The position numbers and the translations under genes are program-made. A stretch of 21,931 nt of DNA from JBMNOU01 sp050943215 (GTDB lineage: Bacteria > Bacillota > Clostridia > Christensenellales > SZUA-584): contig JBMNOU010000031.1 of assembly GCA_050943215.1 (NCBI GenBank), positions 1 through 21,931 of the forward strand. The letters are read 5' to 3'. Positions 1 through 6,297 of this stretch are shown here, in pieces; within the stretch, counting starts at the first letter, position 1, and each line of letters begins with the position of its first letter. The notes below the pieces were generated by a model, which saw nothing but the letters and a program-made list of their open reading frames with translations, was not told the DNA's origin and did not search any database.

Positions 1-63
1 CTCAATTCTATCTTCTGGCAACCTCCGATGCCCTGTAAAACAACATGTTTTTAGCTTTTTCAT
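1..63 (-). CDS. SLOG/DUF1273-like protein, N-terminal fragment cut by the window edge
   Basis: Only the first 21 codons are inside the window, beginning at the ATG that reads from position 63 leftward. The visible peptide begins MKKLKTCCFTGHR and continues with a Leu-Pro-Glu-Asp stretch. A Cys-Cys-Phe-Thr-Gly-His-Arg motif close to the start is characteristic of the DUF1273/YpsA-like branch of the SLOG nucleotide-binding superfamily, which is often carried on plasmids, phages and integrative elements. A purine-rich stretch (AGAGGGA) lies upstream of the ATG. The gene is divergent from the ribbon-helix-helix gene at 190 and shares its control region. The rest of the protein, and so any specific role, cannot be judged. 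Confidence 0.6.
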   Translation of the reverse strand, partial: MKKLKTCCFTGHRRLPEDRIE

Positions 64-83
64 AACACCCATTCCCTCTAAAA

Positions 84-112
84 TATAATGCGCTAATTAT
101 TAGTGCATTATA
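84..112. promoter_or_regulatory. 29-base dyad between divergent genes, candidate operator
   Basis: The 14-base arms are complementary around a central T at 98 except for one position (G92/T104). Both arms begin with TATAATGC, so the dyad offers a possible -10 element on each strand. It lies in the 126-base gap between the SLOG-like gene (minus) and the ribbon-helix-helix gene (plus). A GTGCAT motif inside it (103-108 region) recurs at 155-160. Autoregulation by the ribbon-helix-helix protein is an inference. Confidence 0.4.
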
Positions 113-189
113 AAAATAATATCACACTTTCCACTTAAAATGAATCTGTATTAAGTGCATATTTAGCTTTTGAAAGGAAGGGTGATATC

Positions 190-372
190 ATGAAGAAAAA
201 CAAACATTTCAGCATTCGAATTGATGAGGATATATTACAAAAGTTTCACTACGTCGCTAAGTATGAGGATCGTTCTCCAAGTGGACAAATTATGTATCTG
301 ATCAATAACTGTATTCGGGATTTTGAAGAAAAACATGGTGCGATCGAATTACCCAAGAAGACCAGGGAGTAA
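190..372 (+). CDS. Ribbon-helix-helix (Arc-like) DNA-binding protein
   Basis: A 60-residue protein. The N-terminus HFSIRIDEDILQKFHYVA has the pattern of a ribbon-helix-helix fold: a short beta strand with alternating residues (FSIRI), then an amphipathic helix, a turn near Asp-Arg-Ser-Pro-Ser and a second helix (SGQIMYLINNCIRDFEEKHG). Such dimers bind operators through the paired strands. The ATG at 190 is preceded by a good AAGGAAGGG ribosome binding site. It is divergent from the SLOG-like gene and separated from it by the dyad at 84-112, so it may control one or both genes. An antitoxin role is possible for this fold, but no toxin-like gene is adjacent in view. Confidence 0.75.
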   Translation: MKKNKHFSIRIDEDILQKFHYVAKYEDRSPSGQIMYLINNCIRDFEEKHGAIELPKKTRE

Positions 373-500
373 AACAGGCTGCAAATCGCAAGCTTCATTT
401 CCTTTAATGTGTGTCTTGATTGCTACGTTGCTATCTTCAAGCAATAGGACGGAGAGATACTTTTCTCACAAATAGTTTTCTTGGTTTCATCTTATGAGAG

Positions 501-522
501 AAGGACGGCCGAAGCCGTCCTT
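501..522. terminator. Hairpin terminator downstream of tnpV
   Basis: A perfect 9-base stem, AAGGACGGC with GCCGTCCTT, closed by a CGAA tetraloop. It lies just past the tnpV stop codon (530) and past the end of the plus-strand RHH gene, so it could serve both directions. The T-tracts are short on both sides. The rest of the gap 373-529 shows nothing further that I can support. Confidence 0.6.
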
Positions 523-529
523 TCACAAG

Positions 530-910
530 TTAGACATATATTATTTCCTCATTGACGATTTCCTGCGCATGTAATCTAATCATATTCATTTTTTGTACCC
601 ATTCCATCTGATTTTCTGCTTTCAGTTTTTCTGTTACGTTCTCTTTTTCGGCCAGTTGCTGCACCAGCAGCTCAAAGCGTTTCTCTGCCTGTTCATTGAC
701 ATTGGCAATATAAGCCTGTAATTTGCCGGAAGTGAGTAGTTCGGTATACATTGCTTTTTTATGCGCCTTGATGTAACGCCTATGCCGCTCCCCATGTACG
801 CCAACTGTATAATCCTCATCAGTTTTCGGCAATGCTAAGTCCGGTAAATAATAATCGCCATGCAGGATATAGTTGATTCCGGTTTTTTCATCTGTAAATT
901 GCTTGTTCAT
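530..910 (-). CDS. TnpV family transposon-encoded protein
   Basis: A 126-residue protein starting at the ATG that reads from position 910, chosen because GGGAGG lies 8 bases upstream; a longer reading frame upstream would overlap the relaxase gene and lacks such a site. The TnpV pattern is visible: an N-terminal segment with GDYYLPDLALP, then a basic segment near HRRYIKAHKKAMYTELL, LTSGKLQAYIANVNEQA, and a C-terminal helix with NQMEWVQKMN ending in EEIIY. TnpV was named from Tn4451-type mobilizable transposons, where it sits beside a MobV-type mobilization gene, as here. Its biochemical role is not established. It follows the relaxase gene by 13 bases and is probably co-transcribed with it. 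Confidence 0.85.
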   Translation of the reverse strand: MNKQFTDEKTGINYILHGDYYLPDLALPKTDEDYTVGVHGERHRRYIKAHKKAMYTELLTSGKLQAYIANVNEQAEKRFELLVQQLAEKENVTEKLKAENQMEWVQKMNMIRLHAQEIVNEEIIYV

Positions 911-923
911 TGTGTTTCCTCCC

Positions 924-2057
924 TTATCTCTCATAATTGTTCTTAGAACGGATGGGCCTCTTAACAGCCCTTTCTTCTGCTTTTGTACGGGATATAATAG
1001 CATCCACCTGTTTCTCTCCGATCGACTTCCGGACGTGCTTATAATCCCGGGCTAACTCGCTAAGCTGTTTGTTTTCCTTTTGCGTCTCGCCAATTCTATC
1101 CATTAATCTGTTATTCTCGGAATAGGCTTGCAATAACCTACTCTTTAAATCCTTCACAGATGCTTTCAAATCTAAATATTGTGCAACGATACTACGAACA
1201 ATTTCCTTCAGTTTTTTAATGAATGGGTTAACGATTTTTATTTTATAAGTGTTTGCGCTCATTAGCCGTGCCGGCTCCGGCAGCTGCCATTCAGGGTCAT
1301 TGTCATATTTATCCATACTTAGTCCAATTAAATCTTCACACTTCTGTAATTCCTCAATTCTGCTTTCTAATTGCGTTACTTCCTCCGCACGCATCTTTTT
1401 CTCAAACTCCAAAACGGATAAATGCTTTGCATGCGTACCCTTCTGCTCCCATTCAATATCGTATCGCGCCATAACCGTGGCGAGTGCTTCTTTTTCAGAC
1501 TGTACCCATTGATTCCATTCTGTTTCCCGGCGACTACCGCCATTAAAGCCCTGTGCCGCTAACGCTTGCTTAAGCGATATCCTGGTCTCAAGCCCTCTTT
1601 TGCTGTTGGTGGTAAAAGGGATAAAGTCAATATGCAGATGTGGTGTTGCCTCATCCATGTGCAGATGCGCCGAGAATACACGCATATTGGGATTGCGTCT
1701 TTGAAAATCTTTATAATATTCATCCAATACTGCTGCCGCAATCTCCCCATCTAGGCTTGTCGCATCCATATCACCGCGATTTCCTATTTGCAGAATAATC
1801 TCATGAAAAGGCTTTTCCTGCTTGCCGGAGCGTATTTTTTCGTAATAATCTTTTATAATGCGGTCAGAGCGAGTTTGCTTTTCGTTATATTGCTTGACTG
1901 ATTTACTAAACAATTCTCGATAAACTGTTTTGATGTTCTCGTTACAATAGGAACGATTCAATTTCGAGCGCTCTGGATCGGTATTGGCTGCATGAAACTT
2001 TCTACTATTGTGATTGACCGACCCTTTTCCAACCATTACACTGATCGTACGCTTCAT
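924..2057 (-). CDS. MobV-family relaxase (Pre/Mob plasmid recombination enzyme)
   Basis: A 377-residue protein. MobV relaxases nick the transfer origin in one strand and lead it into the recipient. Visible family motifs are an N-terminal Asn-His-Asn-Ser-Arg (about residues 15-19) and the metal-binding motif HLHMDEATPHLHIDF (about 131-145), with the His and Asp/Glu residues expected in motif III. The C-terminal half is rich in charged residues and probably coiled coil (about residues 205-235 and 280-345). The ATG at 2057 is preferred because AAAGGA lies 7 bases upstream; the in-frame GTG two codons earlier sits on top of that site. The gene is preceded by a structured non-coding region with a 21-base palindrome, which fits an oriT close to the relaxase gene. 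It is comparable to TnpZ of Tn4451. Confidence 0.9.
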   Translation of the reverse strand: MKRTISVMVGKGSVNHNSRKFHAANTDPERSKLNRSYCNENIKTVYRELFSKSVKQYNEKQTRSDRIIKDYYEKIRSGKQEKPFHEIILQIGNRGDMDATSLDGEIAAAVLDEYYKDFQRRNPNMRVFSAHLHMDEATPHLHIDFIPFTTNSKRGLETRISLKQALAAQGFNGGSRRETEWNQWVQSEKEALATVMARYDIEWEQKGTHAKHLSVLEFEKKMRAEEVTQLESRIEELQKCEDLIGLSMDKYDNDPEWQLPEPARLMSANTYKIKIVNPFIKKLKEIVRSIVAQYLDLKASVKDLKSRLLQAYSENNRLMDRIGETQKENKQLSELARDYKHVRKSIGEKQVDAIISRTKAEERAVKRPIRSKNNYER

Positions 2058-2500
2058 TCGCACATCCTTTCTTTCGGCAGGTAGGCTAGTTTTGTTACTT
2101 TTGTCAAAAGTAACGCAAAAGCACTTTCGACACTCGCAAGCCGTTGGCTGCTCCTATCAAAAGATGCTGTTGCGCTCTCCGAGGGGATATGGGGCTTTGC
2201 CCCGCTGTCTGCGGACAGCTCCCCAGTGCTCATCACCCTTTGAAAAGGGTGGCCGCACAGCTAACCTAAACTTTGCACACTCGCCGTTGGGCAGGAGGAA
2301 TGGCGCTGCCATCCCTCTGCTGTCGAGTGTTATCCGTGAACAAAAGTCAATGGGTTCAGGTTGTATTGTCTTGCGACAATCTCCACCCGCAGGTATGCCC
2401 CATTGACATTTTCTCCGCTCCCGTGATGGTCGTGACGATGGTGACGGTGTTTTGAGCACCGCCCCCACTGTCAAAAACATCGACACGACCGTCACCATCG
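2058..2500. other. Structured non-coding region, candidate oriT and/or replication origin
   Basis: These 443 bases lie between the relaxase and the helicase genes. Reading frames here show no recognisable protein and change composition abruptly, whereas inverted repeats are dense: a 21-base palindrome (2094-2114); a GGGGA/TCCCC stem (2183-2187 with 2220-2224) enclosing two hairpins (2191-2203 and 2205-2218); CACCCTTT/AAAGGGTG (2234-2251); GTCAATGGG/CCCATTGAC (2346-2354 with 2399-2407) enclosing ATTGTC/GACAAT (2365-2380); and an 18-base inverted repeat at 2431-2505. MobV oriT sites usually lie directly upstream of the relaxase gene, and RepA-like helicases imply an origin. Which part does what is inference. 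Confidence 0.55.
2094..2114. repeat. Perfect 21-base palindrome upstream of the relaxase gene
   Basis: Two 10-base arms, GTTACTTTTG and CAAAAGTAAC, are centred on T2104. The site lies 37 bases upstream of the relaxase ATG. On the minus strand it contains TTGACA (2107-2102), so a -35 element is possible, but no convincing -10 follows at the right spacing. A relaxase or relaxosome binding site is the alternative I favour. Confidence 0.6.
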
Positions 2501-2505
2501 TCACG
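2431..2505. repeat. Long inverted repeat across the 3' end of the helicase gene
   Basis: Perfect 18-base arms, CGTGACGATGGTGACGGT (2431-2448) and its complement (2488-2505). Pairing resumes further in with TGTTTTGA (2448-2455) against TCAAAAACA (2471-2479). The right arm covers the stop codon of the helicase gene (2501-2503). It has no T-tract typical of an intrinsic terminator, so a DNA structure for replication or transfer is as likely as transcription termination. Confidence 0.6.
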
Positions 2506-3655
2506 CCTCAGAAACATCCAAACTCAATTTGATATTTCTTCCGGAGTGGGTGCGGTTGCTTTCATAGCGAATATGGTATTCATTCCACAGTCTGTCAGAG
2601 CCGACATTCAGCCTACGTGTCAAAACGTTTGGCTGAATATTCATCCTATCCAATCCTTCAATCAATTCCGTTGCGCTACCGCTCCATTCGGGAGCGACAG
2701 TCGTTACCAAATGAGCGATGGCCTCAAGTATCGGATCAGGCGGCTCCTTCCAAAGCTGAGTTTCCTTATCAGTCAACTGCCACAGACAGTGTTCACGGTC
2801 AAAGAGAAGATGCAGCTTTTGATCCTGCTGATCTCTGCCGACAACTTCTAAAACGGCTTTATTTTCCGTGCGCTTTTCCTTCTGCATGATGAACGCGCCG
2901 TCTGCAGCTCCTAGTAGACCGTTGGTGCCGGATATGGTGTCGAAAGAATCGTTCGCCAATTGCTTTCGCGTGTGATGGACAAGCATAACACAGATGTTGT
3001 GATGATCTGCAAATTGTTTGAGCTTCGTCACAATTTCATAGTCGTTGGCGTAGCTGTATTTTTCACCGCCTACCTCACGTACTTTTTGCAAGGTGTCGAT
3101 GATAATAAGCCTCGTATCAGGATGCTCCCTCACGAATTTTTTGAGCTGACCGTCCAGCCCCTCACTCATATTTTTAGCGTGAGTAGCGAAGTGGAAATCG
3201 TCAATGCTATCCATTCCGAACATACGCGATAATCGCTTTTGCAGCCGTGCATAGTTATCCTCAAGTGCAAGGTAGAGGACGGTGCCTTTGTGGGCGGGGT
3301 ACTCCCATAGGGGAATACCTCCGCTCACATGATAACCAAGCTGTGCCATGAAAAAGGATTTTCCGACCTTCGGCGCTCCGGCGAACAGGTACGCGCCGGA
3401 GCATAAAAGACCATCTATGACTTGTGTTCTCGGCTGGTAAACCGTGTCATATTGCTCGGTCAGCGATACGGTATGCAGATAGTCAGGATTGTTCACTTTT
3501 CGAAAATAGTCTTGCAGACAGTCCCTCTCAAAATCGTCATTGATTTTAGGCGATTTTTCGGGTATACTGGTTTCAAGTTTTAGCGATGGTGATTGCTCTT
3601 CGTCTGTTGCCGCAGACGAATCCAGGGCGATCACTTTTTCTTTGGTTTCAACCAT
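2501..3655 (-). CDS. RepA-like hexameric helicase / AAA (RecA-fold) ATPase
   Basis: A 384-residue protein with a RecA-fold ATPase core like plasmid RepA (RSF1010 type) and the AAA_25 family. The Walker A motif GAPKVGKS is at about residues 93-100, and Walker B LIIIDTLQ at about 183-190. It is followed by VMLVHHTRK, a sensor-like segment common in this family, and SGTNGLLGAADGAF near 242-255. The N-terminal 45 residues are acidic and probably disordered; the C-terminus (about 305-384) may be a winged-helix-like DNA-binding part. The ATG at 3655 has AAGGAGG 7 bases upstream and overlaps the TGA of the preceding gene by one base, so translation is probably coupled. A role in replicating the excised circle is inferred. 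Confidence 0.82.
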   Translation of the reverse strand: MVETKEKVIALDSSAATDEEQSPSLKLETSIPEKSPKINDDFERDCLQDYFRKVNNPDYLHTVSLTEQYDTVYQPRTQVIDGLLCSGAYLFAGAPKVGKSFFMAQLGYHVSGGIPLWEYPAHKGTVLYLALEDNYARLQKRLSRMFGMDSIDDFHFATHAKNMSEGLDGQLKKFVREHPDTRLIIIDTLQKVREVGGEKYSYANDYEIVTKLKQFADHHNICVMLVHHTRKQLANDSFDTISGTNGLLGAADGAFIMQKEKRTENKAVLEVVGRDQQDQKLHLLFDREHCLWQLTDKETQLWKEPPDPILEAIAHLVTTVAPEWSGSATELIEGLDRMNIQPNVLTRRLNVGSDRLWNEYHIRYESNRTHSGRNIKLSLDVSEA

Positions 3656-3978
3656 CAGCACTCCTCCTTCAAGCCGTCCATTGTTGTGGTGATAAGCTGA
3701 ATCGTATCGAGCAGGTCATCATTAACCTGTTCGCCGGAATCAATGCGCTGCAACTCGGTTAGCACCGCCGCCAGTTCATTTCTTAACGCCTTGTACACCC
3801 TCGGATTGCCCTGCACCACTACATCAAGGCATTGCAACCGTCGGACGATATAATCCTGCTTGGTCAGGCCGGAGAGACGAACCGCAGTTTCAATCCTCTC
3901 ATCTTCCTCCGGCGACACACGGAACGCCACCGTCTTGTTGCGCCAGCGACCTTGTCCGTCATAAACTTTGAGTGACAT
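3655..3978 (-). CDS. MobC-like ribbon-helix-helix mobilization accessory protein
   Basis: A 107-residue protein. Residues 10-45 read KTVAFRVSPEEDERIETAV followed by RLSGLTKQDYIVRRL, the strand-helix-helix arrangement of ribbon-helix-helix proteins of the MobC type, in which the protein binds near oriT and assists the relaxase. The C-terminal half is helical, with leucine- and isoleucine-rich heptads (NELAAVLTELQRI and DLLDTIQLITTTM). The ATG at 3978 is chosen over an in-frame TTG nine bases earlier, which would lie almost on the AAGGAG site. The integrase stop codon ends five bases before this ATG, and the stop of this gene overlaps the helicase start. Distance from the relaxase gene makes the MobC assignment probable, not certain. 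Confidence 0.68.
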   Translation of the reverse strand: MSLKVYDGQGRWRNKTVAFRVSPEEDERIETAVRLSGLTKQDYIVRRLQCLDVVVQGNPRVYKALRNELAAVLTELQRIDSGEQVNDDLLDTIQLITTTMDGLKEEC

Positions 3979-3983
3979 AATCT

Positions 3984-5066
3984 TCAAACTCCTTTTCCTG
4001 TTCTTTGAACATCTAATTTTTCCGCCATCTCCGTCTGCCGCGTGGGAAACAGATGCGCATAGCGATACGTGATGTCGATGCTTTCATGACCCACGCGGTC
4101 GGCAATCTCCAGAGCGGTGAAGCCCATATCGATCAATAAACTTATGTGGCTGTGATGAAGATCGTGGATTCTGATGCGCTTTACCCCTGTTTGCTTGGTG
4201 CCCCTATCCATCTCGTGATGAAGATAGTGCTTGCTGATGGGGAAAATCCGGCTGTCCGGCTCCACATTGTAAAATTGCTTGAGATAATCCTGCATCTCCT
4301 CGCATAAGAACTGCGGCATCGTTATGATACGATTGCTCTTTTTGGTCTTGGGCGTTGTGATGATGTCCTGCCCCTTCAACCGCTGGTAGGACTTATTGAT
4401 GCGCACCGTCTCGTTTGCAAAATCGAAGTCCGCCGGAGTAAGCGCAAGCAGCTCACCCTCACGGATACCACACCAATAGAGCATCTCAAAGGCATAGTAG
4501 GACATCGGCTTATCCATCATGGCATCTGCAAACCGCTCATACTCATCTTTAGTCCAGAACAGCATTTCTCGGCGTTCCTCGGTTCCCATATTGCCTGCTC
4601 TCTGCGCAGGGTTAAGTTGCAGCCCGTAGTAGCGGATTGCATGATTGAAAATGCAGCTAAGCTGGTTGTGGACAGTTTTCAGGTAAGTCTGGGAATACGG
4701 CTTCCCCCTGACATCGGTCAGCTCGCGCATCTCGTTTTGCCAGTCAATAACGTCCTTCGCTGTAATCTCGGAAAGCTTACGCTTTTTGAAATAAGGAAGG
4801 ATTTTTTTCTGAATGATGCTATCCTTAGTCAGCCATGTGTTCAGTTTCAGTTTGGGCTTGATGTCCTTTTCATAAAGCTGTACAAAGCTCTCAAAGGTCA
4901 TATTCAAATCTGCTGTCTTTTGTTGGAGAAACTCTCGCTCCCACGCCAGTGCCTCCTTCTTGGTGGTAAAGCCGCGCTTAAACTTCTGTTGCCGCTCGCC
5001 TTTCCAGTCGGTGTAGCGGAATTGCACATACCATGTGCCGTTATCGTAATTCTTAAAAGCTGCCAT
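3984..5066 (-). CDS. Tyrosine recombinase / integrase (Tn916-like family)
   Basis: A 360-residue site-specific recombinase that would insert and excise the element. Residues 1-50 form an arm-type DNA-binding domain (GTWYVQFRYTDWKGERQQKF), about 55-150 the SAM-like core-binding domain, and 165-345 the catalytic domain. Catalytic residues visible are Arg202 (WCGIREGELLAL), a Lys near 240-243, His301, His327 (RVGHESIDITYRYAH) and the nucleophile Tyr336. Oddly, the HxxR box reads His301-Asp-Leu-His304, so the usual second arginine is His (CAT codon at 4155-4157). The ATG at 5066 has AAAGGAG upstream and overlaps the stop of the preceding gene by one base. The family assignment is firm; catalytic competence is less so. 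Confidence 0.92.
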   Translation of the reverse strand: MAAFKNYDNGTWYVQFRYTDWKGERQQKFKRGFTTKKEALAWEREFLQQKTADLNMTFESFVQLYEKDIKPKLKLNTWLTKDSIIQKKILPYFKKRKLSEITAKDVIDWQNEMRELTDVRGKPYSQTYLKTVHNQLSCIFNHAIRYYGLQLNPAQRAGNMGTEERREMLFWTKDEYERFADAMMDKPMSYYAFEMLYWCGIREGELLALTPADFDFANETVRINKSYQRLKGQDIITTPKTKKSNRIITMPQFLCEEMQDYLKQFYNVEPDSRIFPISKHYLHHEMDRGTKQTGVKRIRIHDLHHSHISLLIDMGFTALEIADRVGHESIDITYRYAHLFPTRQTEMAEKLDVQRTGKGV

Positions 5067-5266
5067 TATATTCTCCTTTCGCTCTGGTCACGGGTTCCAT
5101 AAAATTTCTCATAGAAGAACTTCCTATCGATCCGGCCAGAGATCGTGATGCAGCCGGTCTTTTTCAGTTCTGCGTTCATGGAGCGGATTAGCTTATAGGC
5201 GTAGGGCTTGGAAACTCCCAATTCCTCCGCTACTTCCTCAACTCGTAAAAACATTTGTCCTGCCAC
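5066..5266 (-). CDS. Excisionase-like helix-turn-helix protein
   Basis: A 66-residue protein with FLRVEEVAEELGVSKPYAYK (about residues 6-25), the MerR/excisionase type of winged helix-turn-helix, followed by a second helix and a wing-like TISGRIDRKFF and the tail FYEKFYG. Small proteins of this kind stand directly before integrase genes in Firmicutes integrative elements and act as recombination directionality factors or regulators. I chose the GTG at 5266 because GGAGG lies 7 bases upstream. An ATG at 5299 gives an 11-residue extension but has no ribosome binding site and sits in a small hairpin (TGCCC/GGGCA). The stop overlaps the integrase ATG by one base. Confidence 0.75.
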   Translation of the reverse strand: MAGQMFLRVEEVAEELGVSKPYAYKLIRSMNAELKKTGCITISGRIDRKFFYEKFYGTRDQSERRI

Positions 5267-5425
5267 TGAATAACCTCCTTTTCTTGCCCTTTTGGGCATA
5301 GTGATTTCTTTAGTGTCGGAATTACTTTCTGGCCGCCATCCGATTCGCCCGGGCGGATGCGCCTTTACCGTGACGCGCGACGGTTATTTCGTTTTAGCTT
5401 AACTGTATTTATTTAAGTAGTCTTC

Positions 5426-5454
5426 ATCATACTAACACTATTCCGTTAAGTCAA
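5426..5454 (-). promoter_or_regulatory. Promoter of the xis-int-mobC-helicase operon
   Basis: On the minus strand TTGACT (5454-5449) and TATGAT (5431-5426) are separated by 17 bases, close to the sigma-A consensus. This gives a leader of about 150 bases before the excisionase start. The leader contains a CATCCG/CGGATG stem with CGCCCGGGCG inside (5337-5359), and ACCGT/ACGGT further upstream in the transcript, so it may be structured. Confidence 0.65.
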
Positions 5455-5461
5455 GCGGTTT

Positions 5462-5501
5462 TCAAGAAAATGTTTAACTTTTTTATTTAAGTTTTTCTTG
5501 A
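5462..5501. promoter_or_regulatory. Inverted repeat between divergent promoters, candidate operator
   Basis: TCAAGAAAA (5462-5470) and TTTTCTTGA (5493-5501) form an inverted repeat in the AT-rich gap between the minus-strand operon promoter and the plus-strand regulator promoter, overlapping the -35 of the latter. The position suits binding by the adjacent XRE-family regulator. That link is inferred. Confidence 0.4.
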
Positions 5502-5527
5502 CTGTTCTTAAACTTATATGCTATGCT
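5498..5527 (+). promoter_or_regulatory. Promoter of the XRE-family regulator gene
   Basis: TTGACT (5498-5503) and TATGCT (5522-5527) are spaced by 18 bases. It starts transcription about 35 bases before the regulator ATG and is divergent from the integrase operon promoter. Confidence 0.6.
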
Positions 5528-5567
5528 CATCTCAAAGGTCAATCTACTATGAACAGGGGATGATGCT

Positions 5568-6089
5568 ATGGCAATCGGTGAAAGAATCAGATTTATCCGC
5601 AATCTGCGCGGCATGACGCAGAAGTATCTTGGAATGGCCATCGGCTTCACTGAAAAAACGGCTGATGTTCGCATGGCTCAATACGAATCCGGCGCTCGAA
5701 CGCCGAAAGAGAACATGACTGCCGACCTTGCCAATGTTCTGGATGTTCGCCCACAGGCTTTGGCCGTACCCGACATTGACACCGATATTGGCCTGATGCA
5801 TACTCTGTTTGCGCTTGAAGACTTGCGCGGCCTGAAAGTCTCGGAGATTAACGGCGAGTTGTGCTTGCGGCTTGATAAATCCAGAGGCACGACTTATATG
5901 GGAATGCTCGAGATGCTTTCCGCTTGGCTTGAGCAAGCTAAAAAGCTGGAAGCAGGGGAGATCACCAAAGAGCAATACGACCAGTGGCGATACAACTATC
6001 CCAAATTTGACACCTCCCAGATATGGGCTAAAGTTCCTTCTCAGGAATTGAGCGATTACATCGTGGACACCCTAAAAGAGAAAGAATAA
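5568..6089 (+). CDS. XRE-family helix-turn-helix transcriptional regulator
   Basis: A 173-residue protein. Residues 1-65 are a Cro/CI-type helix-turn-helix: IGERIRFIRNLRGMTQKYLG, a recognition region near EKTADVRMAQYESGARTP, and the closing helix MTADLANVLDVRPQAL. The C-terminal 100 residues (GLMHTLFALEDLRGL, RLDKSRGTTYMGMLEMLSAW, EQYDQWRYNYP) form a family-specific extension seen with such regulators on Clostridia mobile elements. The ATG at 5568 has AGGGGA 7 bases upstream. It is divergent from the xis-int operon and probably represses or balances it, in the manner of lysogeny regulators; this is inferred from layout. A strong hairpin terminator follows at 6110. Confidence 0.85.
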   Translation: MAIGERIRFIRNLRGMTQKYLGMAIGFTEKTADVRMAQYESGARTPKENMTADLANVLDVRPQALAVPDIDTDIGLMHTLFALEDLRGLKVSEINGELCLRLDKSRGTTYMGMLEMLSAWLEQAKKLEAGEITKEQYDQWRYNYPKFDTSQIWAKVPSQELSDYIVDTLKEKE

Positions 6090-6109
6090 TCACCTTTTCC
6101 ATACAAACA

Positions 6110-6152
6110 AAAACGGTCTTGCCGACTTTTCAAAAGTCAGCAAGACCGTTTT
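6110..6152 (+). terminator. Intrinsic terminator after the XRE regulator
   Basis: Two 21-base arms complementary except for one position, joined by a single base at 6131, beginning AAAACGGTCTTGC and ending GCAAGACCGTTTT. It starts 20 bases after the regulator stop. The A-tract on one side and T-tract on the other would let it work in both directions, insulating the element from guaA transcription. Confidence 0.85.
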
Positions 6153-6195
6153 ATAGGATAAATCCAGATTTACCTGCAAACCACCTACTATACAG

Positions 6196-6245
6196 GAGTA
6201 AACAGAGTAAATCGGGAAATGGCTTCTGCTATCATTTTGCTATCA
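6196..6245. repeat. Two pairs of short direct repeats near the element end
   Basis: GAGTAAA occurs at 6196-6202 and 6205-6211, and TGCTATCA at 6227-6234 and 6238-6245, spaced 9 and 11 bases. About one helical turn apart and 60-110 bases from the presumed crossover, they resemble arm-type sites for a Tn916-like integrase or sites for the excisionase. This is positional inference only. Confidence 0.35.
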
Positions 6246-6257
6246 AATGGAGAAAAC

Positions 6258-6297
6258 AAGCCCCAAAAGTCCTGAGATATCAAGGCTTTTGGGGCTT
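6258..6297 (-). terminator. Terminator of the guaBA operon
   Basis: Perfect 12-base stem, AAGCCCCAAAAG (6258-6269) with CTTTTGGGGCTT (6286-6297), extended by CCT/AGG after one unpaired base. Read on the minus strand it begins 7 bases after the guaA stop and is followed by TGTTTTC, so it should end guaA transcription. If the crossover lies inside guaA, this terminator belongs to the inserted element. Confidence 0.75.

Noticed and set aside
2157..2504. Minus-strand open frame of 115 codons in the gap between relaxase and helicase
   Set aside because: It has no recognised domain, lacks a good ribosome binding site and runs through dense inverted repeats; the open frame is explained by GC-rich structured DNA. 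The plus-strand frame at 2014-2406 is rejected for the same reason.
4617..5102. Plus-strand open frame of 161 codons
   Set aside because: It lies entirely opposite the integrase gene, which has strong family motifs; the frame is its antisense shadow.
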